Source: Dipteronia dyeriana
Lineage: Eukaryota; Streptophyta; Magnoliopsida; Sapindales; Sapindaceae
Assembly: GCA_032871835.1 (NCBI GenBank)
Contig: CM065303.1
Location: 58,194,597 to 58,258,596 of the forward strand
DNA: 64,000 bases
Direction: 5' to 3'
Made by a program: the position numbers and the translations under genes
Notes under the pieces: generated by a model
What the model was told of the DNA's origin: nothing
Databases searched by the model: none
What the model saw: the letters and a program-made list of their open reading frames with translations, nothing else
Shown here: one piece after another, positions 58,553 to 64,000 of the stretch
Layout of the letters: each line of letters starts with the position of its first letter
How positions within the stretch are numbered: position 1 is the stretch's first letter

Positions 58553-61500
58553 TATACATAATCGTGATTCGGTTTAAACCGTGAAAACGTAGAAAAAAAT
58601 ACAGAATCGGGGTTTCGATTCTAGAACCAGACTGAAATTGTGAGCCATAAGGTTCTAGTTCCTGTTTCTTTAAAAAAAACTGGACCAAAGGTAACGGTTT
58701 GGTTCCGGTTATGGAACTACGGTTCCAGCCACTTTTTTTTAATAAAAAAAATATAAAAAAAAATTGACCGTTGAGCCTCAAACGGTCACTAGACCGTTGG
58801 GATGGCCGATTTTTTTTCTTTAATTCTCTCTTCACTCTCAATTATTCTATTGTTTATATTTATTCTATTACAATTATTTTTTAAAATCAATTCAAAATCA
58901 TTTTCAACAACTTTTTTAATTTGTTTCCACCAATTTTTTTTTCAAGAGTTTTTTTACAATTCAATTTTTTAAATAGCAAGTGGAAGTGAAAGTTGAAGTG
59001 GAGCTAGAGACACTCCATGTCGTTCCATTCCCAGGAATGGTATGGTCGTATGTAAGAGCCGTTGCCGGTGCAGTCGAACACTATCGGTTATGACGATACT
59101 GCTCACCATGAGTTCCTGCAACGACAATCCTATCTTAAATCCCTAAACTATCCAGCTTATTCTATTCCCCCTTTAATAATTTCTAAAGTCGATGCTAGCC
59201 AGCCTAGCGTTAGCCCCAATATCACAAGCCAACCAGAAAATATGTTCGATCCCTTTCCAGATCCAGATTTCGAAGTATCACCTACTGAAGAGATCTTAGG
59301 GAAGGTTGAGAAGCAGCCCAAATATGATCTCTTCGTATACCATATGAAGAAAATTACGAAAGAGGATGGAACGATGGCAACTGTTTGTAATTACTGTCAC
59401 AAATAATTTAAGTGGAGTAAATTTGGAGGATACAACATATATTGGAAGCATATTACATCCCGGCATCAAGCCGAATATGTCAGGTCGAGTAAACAAACTG
59501 AAATTTCTAGGTTCGCTACCCTTAACACTCAATTATTTATAATGATCAAACTAATAGAGAATAATTAACTAGAATGTTAGCCGTATAATATTTACCTTTT
59601 GGTTTTGGTAAAAACGTTGGTTTTATTAATTATTGTCATAGAGCATTAAATCATAAAGTGAACCATTCTCACACGTACACAATACGATATTTATAAAAGA
59701 GAAAAAAAGATTTTGATTTTTTTTTTTTAGAATTATAATAGTTGTGTTTCCGTATGTGCCGATATATAGACCGACCATTGGTGAATACATTCATATTTGA
59801 GTGTCACTTGTCATTTTATGAACAAAGCATGGACAATGTAAAAAGAATTCTTGAATTTAGAGTTTTTAATAATGCACAGACCGCTACAAATATTTATAAA
59901 AATATGAAAATTATTTTTTAAAAGTATGAAATTGAAAGCAAAATATTTTTATTTGGTTTTGATAATGCTTCCAACAATACAACAACTATTCATGCTTTAA
60001 TTGAATTATGCAAACCTTATTTAAATAGTAAATTTTTTCATCAAAGATGTTCTTACAATGTTTTAAATTTATATGTTAAAAAAGGTTTGAAAATTATTCA
60101 AGCTTTTATTAAACCCATTAAAGATGCCCTATTTTATTTATGGAAACATCCTTCTGCGATAAAAACATGGGTAAGATTTTGTAAACATGCAGGTAGACGT
60201 CCAATTAGATTTTCTCGTGATGTTCCAACACGTTGGAATTCTAATTATAAATTGCTTTATGAAACTTATGATTGTAGGGATTTATTAGTTTCTTTTATAC
60301 AATACAATGTTAGTTAAATCAATCTTTATCCATACCATTGGGATATTTGTATAAAGTTTTACAATTTGTTAAAAATCTTAAATGGTGTTATTAACAATTT
60401 TTCTGGTATTTATTTTCCTACTACTCAATTATTTATTATTGCGAGTTGTAATATTGTTGGTGTATTTTCTGAGTGTTCATCCAATATACAATTAGAGACA
60501 TGAATTGAAGCTATGAAAAAAAAATGTTAGATTTATTATAAGGAGTTTCCAACTATTTATTTGTTTGCATCGTGTTTGATCCACGTTGTAAATTAGAAAA
60601 TTTGATTGACTATTTAACTATTTATTATGGTTGTTTAGAAATAGATGTAGATATTCATAGTTATTGTACTACAATCAAGATATTATTTTATGAGCTATAA
60701 GATGATTATCGTAGAGTTTATGGTCCATCACAGAACATTAATATTCCACAAGCTCAAACCGTATCCAATACTCGATACTCTGGATTTTTGGGGTTAGGGA
60801 CTCGACTATTATCCCAAAAGACCAAAAAATTACGAGTTTCTTCTTCTTCATCAAGCTTGGCCTCATATTCCAAGATTGAAACTTATCACAATACCAGTTT
60901 TAAGTTTATAGGAGACAGTGATGTGAAACAATTTGATATCCTACATTGGTGGAGGGATCATGAAAAGCACTTCCCAGTCTTGGATATTATAGCCAAACAC
61001 ATTTTTGGAACACTAGTTTCTATAGTGGTTGTGGAACAAGAGTTTAGCGCTGATGGAAATATCTGGACGCAAGACATTCACTTTTGAGTCAATAATCAAT
61101 TAAAGTCCAAGTTTATATCGATGATTGGACCAAGGTGCAAAACAGACAATAAGAACTCGAACAAGAAACACTTTACGATTTCTTTGACGATGACTACACC
61201 ACTGTAACGAAATACATCGATTAGTTACAATCCCAACTCCCAACCCACTTCACCGAACCGACAATAAATGGTAAAAGACCTACGTGGTCTTTGATTCCTC
61301 TGAACCCAAGGGTATACATATGCAACTTAATTGCGATACAAATTAACTGCAAGAACATATTTTTTTTTAGTTTTATTTCAATTAATTTTTTTAGTTTTTT
61401 TTATATGTTTATTTTATTTTAATTTCGGCTTACCCAATAAACTTCATTTACAATTTCACATTATTACTTGTCTAATATTTTTTTTAGTTAGAATGTAATA

Positions 61501-61616
61501 TTAAAAACAAAAAAGAACCAAACCGGGGGGTTCCCGTTCCTGTTCCAGGTCCCTCTGAAATTGAACCGGTGGTTCGGAACCGGAGCCTAACCGGAACCGA
61601 ATCGCGGTAATATCTA
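58553..61616 (+). mobile_element. hAT DNA transposon, 3.1 kb, degraded (parent-type for local MITEs)
   Basis: The left end TATACATAATCGTGATTCGG and the right end, read back as TAGATATTACCGCGATTCGG, are inverted repeats with 5 mismatches in 22. The 8-bp target duplication ATCTAAAG / CTCTAAAG (58545-58552 and 61617-61624) matches at 7 of 8. Subterminal GGTTCCGGTT-type repeats occur at both ends. A degraded transposase lies inside. The short MITEs at 43652, 62469 and 63579 carry similar ends. Confidence 0.83.
59062..61087 (+). pseudogene. hAT transposase (BED finger, RNase-H-like core, hATC), degraded
   Basis: The first frame starts at about 59062 and reaches a BED zinc finger (MATVCNYCHK) that is cut by TAA at 59404-59406, before its second half (FKWSKFGGYNIYWKHITSRH) continues in frame. 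Later pieces are DVPTRWNSNYKLLYE (about 60217-60260), the classical hAT core motif, and FDILHWWRDHEKHFPVLDII with VVVEQEFSADGNI (60930-61070), the hATC dimerisation region. Many stops separate the pieces. It belongs to a different hAT lineage from the elements at 31803 and 50983 (EQEFSADGN versus SEQAFSTSG). Confidence 0.85.
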
Positions 61617-61624
61617 CTCTAAAG

Positions 61625-62468
61625 TGTGAATAGTTGATAAATGGAACAAGGACAATTGTGTGACAAATCTAACCTTTAACTATGTTGGTTTTTCATTATT
61701 GTTTGATACAATGCTTTCCAAAAAGCAGTTCCAAACCCCACAATAAAAGTAATTTAAAGAGCTATGGACTCTGAACTCGGCCATATTTCAACCACCATTT
61801 TTTAGTGGCTTAGAAGCATAAAGAATAATCAAAACAGCATCAAATTTCAAAAGAAATAAATTATAAAAATTATGTAATGGAAGAATATGTTCTTAATAAG
61901 GTATTTTTTTTTCTTACAGAAGTTTCGTTTTAACCAATTTTCTCATATCATTAATGATTTGTCAAACAAATATATATAAATAATAAAATAGCCAATGTTA
62001 AGAAAAATAGAAGCACTTGTATTTGATGGTTTCAAAAGTATAATAAATGTTATTATTTTTATTAAATATGATATATAAATATATTTATATAATAAAATCA
62101 AATAAATACTGATTTGTCCGGTTCCATTGTTATTATTATATGGTAACAAACATTAGACGGGACAATAAGGGCACTCTGATCATTCAAATCTTTTGTCCCT
62201 GTAATATTTTAGTCATATCAAATGTATAACAATATAATTGATAGTTCTGTTCCATATATTTCAAACACAATATGAAACAACTGTCTTATTCCGTCTTATC
62301 CTGTCATGTCTCGTCCCGTCCCGTCCCCGTATCGAATGCACCCTTAAGAAACTGTGGTCTCAAAATTAGAAGCCATATTTCAACCAAGTTTCCCTTCAAC
62401 TCAATCATATCTTTGGAGATGCTTGAGCTTTTCTCCACACATTTTTAGTGGCACATATGCATCAAGAG
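61625..62468. other. Spacer with a Harbinger-like MITE arm
   Basis: Mostly AT-rich with no gene. The part 62150-62343 is a MITE arm. Confidence 0.5.
62150..62343. mobile_element. Single arm of the MITE family also found at 22648-27949
   Basis: It ends CCCGTATCGAATGCACCC then TTA. Inward it is clearly related, in inverted orientation, to 22671-22810 (shared TTGATATGA, TCAAATGA(C/T)CAGAGT and GGGACAG phrases). No opposite end was found, so it is truncated on the left. Confidence 0.65.
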
Positions 62469-62759
62469 TAGACATGACCACGGACCACGGTTCGGCTTGA
62501 ACCGTGAAACCGAACCGTAACCGGAACCGTGGAACCGATTTTGAAACCGTAACCGGAACCGTGGGGGAGGCTGTTCTGTTCCGGTTCCTCCTCTGAAAAA
62601 ACCACCCTAGAACCGGCGGTTCCAAAAAATATTTTTTATTTTTTATTTTATTTTTATTTTTCTTATGCTAATTTGTAAAAAAAAAAAAAAGAGGAACCGA
62701 ACCGGCGGAACCGGAATCGGAACCGGAACCAGAACCGCCCGGAATCGTGGCCATGTCTA
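62469..62759. mobile_element. hAT-type MITE (291 bp) with perfect target duplication
   Basis: The left end is TAGACATGACCACGG; the right end reads back as TAGACATGGCCACGA. A perfect 8-bp duplication ATCAAGAG flanks it (62461-62468 and 62760-62767). Both arms are built of CGGTTCCGGTT / AACCGGAACC repeats. It is the youngest-looking of the group. Confidence 0.88.
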
Positions 62760-62883
62760 ATCAAGAGTAGAATTTCAAATAAAAACATGTAATCGAAGAA
62801 ACAGCCGGAACCGGAACCGGCCGAAACCGTGGCCATGTCTAATCAAGAGTAGAATTTCAAATAAAAATATGTAATCGAAGAAA
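62720..62883. repeat. 82-bp tandem duplication covering the MITE right end and its flank
   Basis: GGCCATGTCTAATCAAGAGT and the following flank occur at 62749 and again at 62831, 82 bp apart, with only a few differences. The duplication therefore copied the element end, its target duplication and about 40 bases of host flank. Confidence 0.8.
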
Positions 62884-63578
62884 AATGTTCCTAGTAAGGA
62901 TGAAAATGAATTATTCCAGACCAATAAAATACCATTAGGAGGCAATACCCTGCTGTGTAGCATTTTAGGCCAAAGGCAAATCAAAAACAATTTGGTTCAG
63001 GGTCCTCTTAAACGGCAAACTTTTATACATTTCTTTGTTATATAATTTGTATGGAATCTAAAAATGTAGTTCAAAAATCAACACAAATAAAATGATAAGT
63101 GATTTATTCATATCATATAAATCATTTATCATAACAAGTGAGTTGAATCTTGCAACATTAATTATACTTTTATGTAAAATGAAACTTAATTTCTAGATAG
63201 TTTCTCCTTACAATCTAATATTTATTTTTAAACTTCATTTTTAAAGACATTTCATTCTAAAAATTTAAATTTAATATTTTCTTTAAAAAATACTTTATTT
63301 ATTTCCTAAAATTATCCCATTTATCTTTTGGTACTAAAAAATAACACTCCATTTAGGCCATCTCCAATTGGTCTCTAAATATTTCTTCATTTTGGAGACT
63401 CAAAATGGAATATTCCATATCTATAAATTTACAATTCCAATCAATCTCCATTTTACAATATCTAAATAATAAAATATTATTTTTTTTATTTTATAATTAA
63501 TATTTTAAACTTTCTTTAACAAAATTGGTTTCTTTTAATTATTTAAGATTTTAAGATAATAATTTACTCACTTTTATT
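62884..63578. other. AT-rich spacer with a Tourist-like MITE fragment
   Basis: At 63358 TTAGGCCATCTCCAATTGG matches a common plant MITE end, related to the element at 28118. No opposite end is visible before the next element. No gene. Confidence 0.4.
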
Positions 63579-63936
63579 TAGAGGTGACCACAGTTCGAAC
63601 CGGAACCGGGGGTGAGGAATCGAACCATACCGTTTGTTCCAGACCGATTCCATCCTCTCTCTCTCTTAAAAAAAAAAAAAAAATCCTTGGAGCCAATATT
63701 ACAATAAACTTAGTTAACATATCTTTTTATTTTTCTAATATTTTATGATTTATAATTTTAAATTTAAAAATAATAATTGGACCATAGAAACCGTAATCGG
63801 AATCGAAACTGGTCCCCCGCGGTTACGGTTCCCTACGGTTCCGGTTTCGGTTCCGGTTCCGATTCCCTACGGTTTTGGTTCTAGTTCCGGTTCAAGTTTA
63901 GATTCCCTAAAAGGAACTGGAACCATGGACACCGTG
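63579..63936. mobile_element. hAT-type MITE (358 bp)
   Basis: The left end is TAGAGGTGACCACAGTTCG; the right end reads back as CACGGTGTCCATGGTTCC. The 8-bp duplication CTTTTATT / CTTTTAAT (63571-63578 and 63937-63944) matches at 7 of 8. GGTTCCGGTT repeats are dense on the right arm (about 63815-63900). No coding capacity. Confidence 0.75.
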
Positions 63937-64000
63937 CTTTTAATTTTTAATGTATTTTTTATTATATTTTTATCGTAATATTTTAATTTGAAGATGGTAA

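Overview
The window is nuclear DNA of a flowering plant, most likely a woody or herbaceous eudicot; the sequence does not fix the species. Evidence: genes split by short GT-AG introns, plant-specific paralogue types, very AT-rich intergenic DNA with long TA runs, and dense plant transposons. Four host genes can be supported; almost everything else that can be named is mobile DNA in layered insertions.

Left part (about 1-15 kb), gene-rich. After an unresolved stretch and a 1.24-kb solo LTR (921-2163) come a ferrochelatase of the FC1 type (coding 5525-8605, 9 exons, plastid haem synthesis), a SET-domain protein of the Rubisco-LSMT-like family (10098-13808, 5 exons, one with a GC-AG intron), both on +, and a 72-residue conserved plant protein of unknown role on - (14879-15097). 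The two larger genes are neighbours, 1.5 kb apart. Nothing suggests they work as a unit, although both products may act in plastids.

Middle (15-50 kb), transposon-dominated. It holds a Mutator-like fold-back element (16777-18206), a small MITE (21078-21239), a Harbinger-like MITE (22648-27949) split by a decayed endogenous pararetrovirus (Caulimoviridae-like, - strand, about 22970-27397), another MITE (28118-28547), a solo LTR (30949-31667), a 5.4-kb hAT element (31803-37239) whose internal tandem-repeat array is broken by a solo LTR (35271-36172), hAT- and Harbinger-type MITEs between 40.2 and 44.0 kb, a 192-bp tandem duplication, and a gutted Copia retrotransposon (45442-49273) holding a likely 2-kb solo LTR.

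Right part (50-64 kb). A truncated hAT copy (about 50983-53190), a Nudix hydrolase gene of the NUDT17/18 type (56484-57668, 5 exons, + strand) forming a gene island, a 3.1-kb degraded hAT element (58553-61616), and several short hAT MITEs sharing its terminal style of CGGTTCCGGTT-rich ends. Element boundaries were set by eye from terminal repeats and target-site duplications (TSDs), which are given per entry. No new biological system is claimed. The most informative parts are the insertion stratigraphy, the pararetrovirus control region with a triple repeat, and the MITE family with a plausible parent element.
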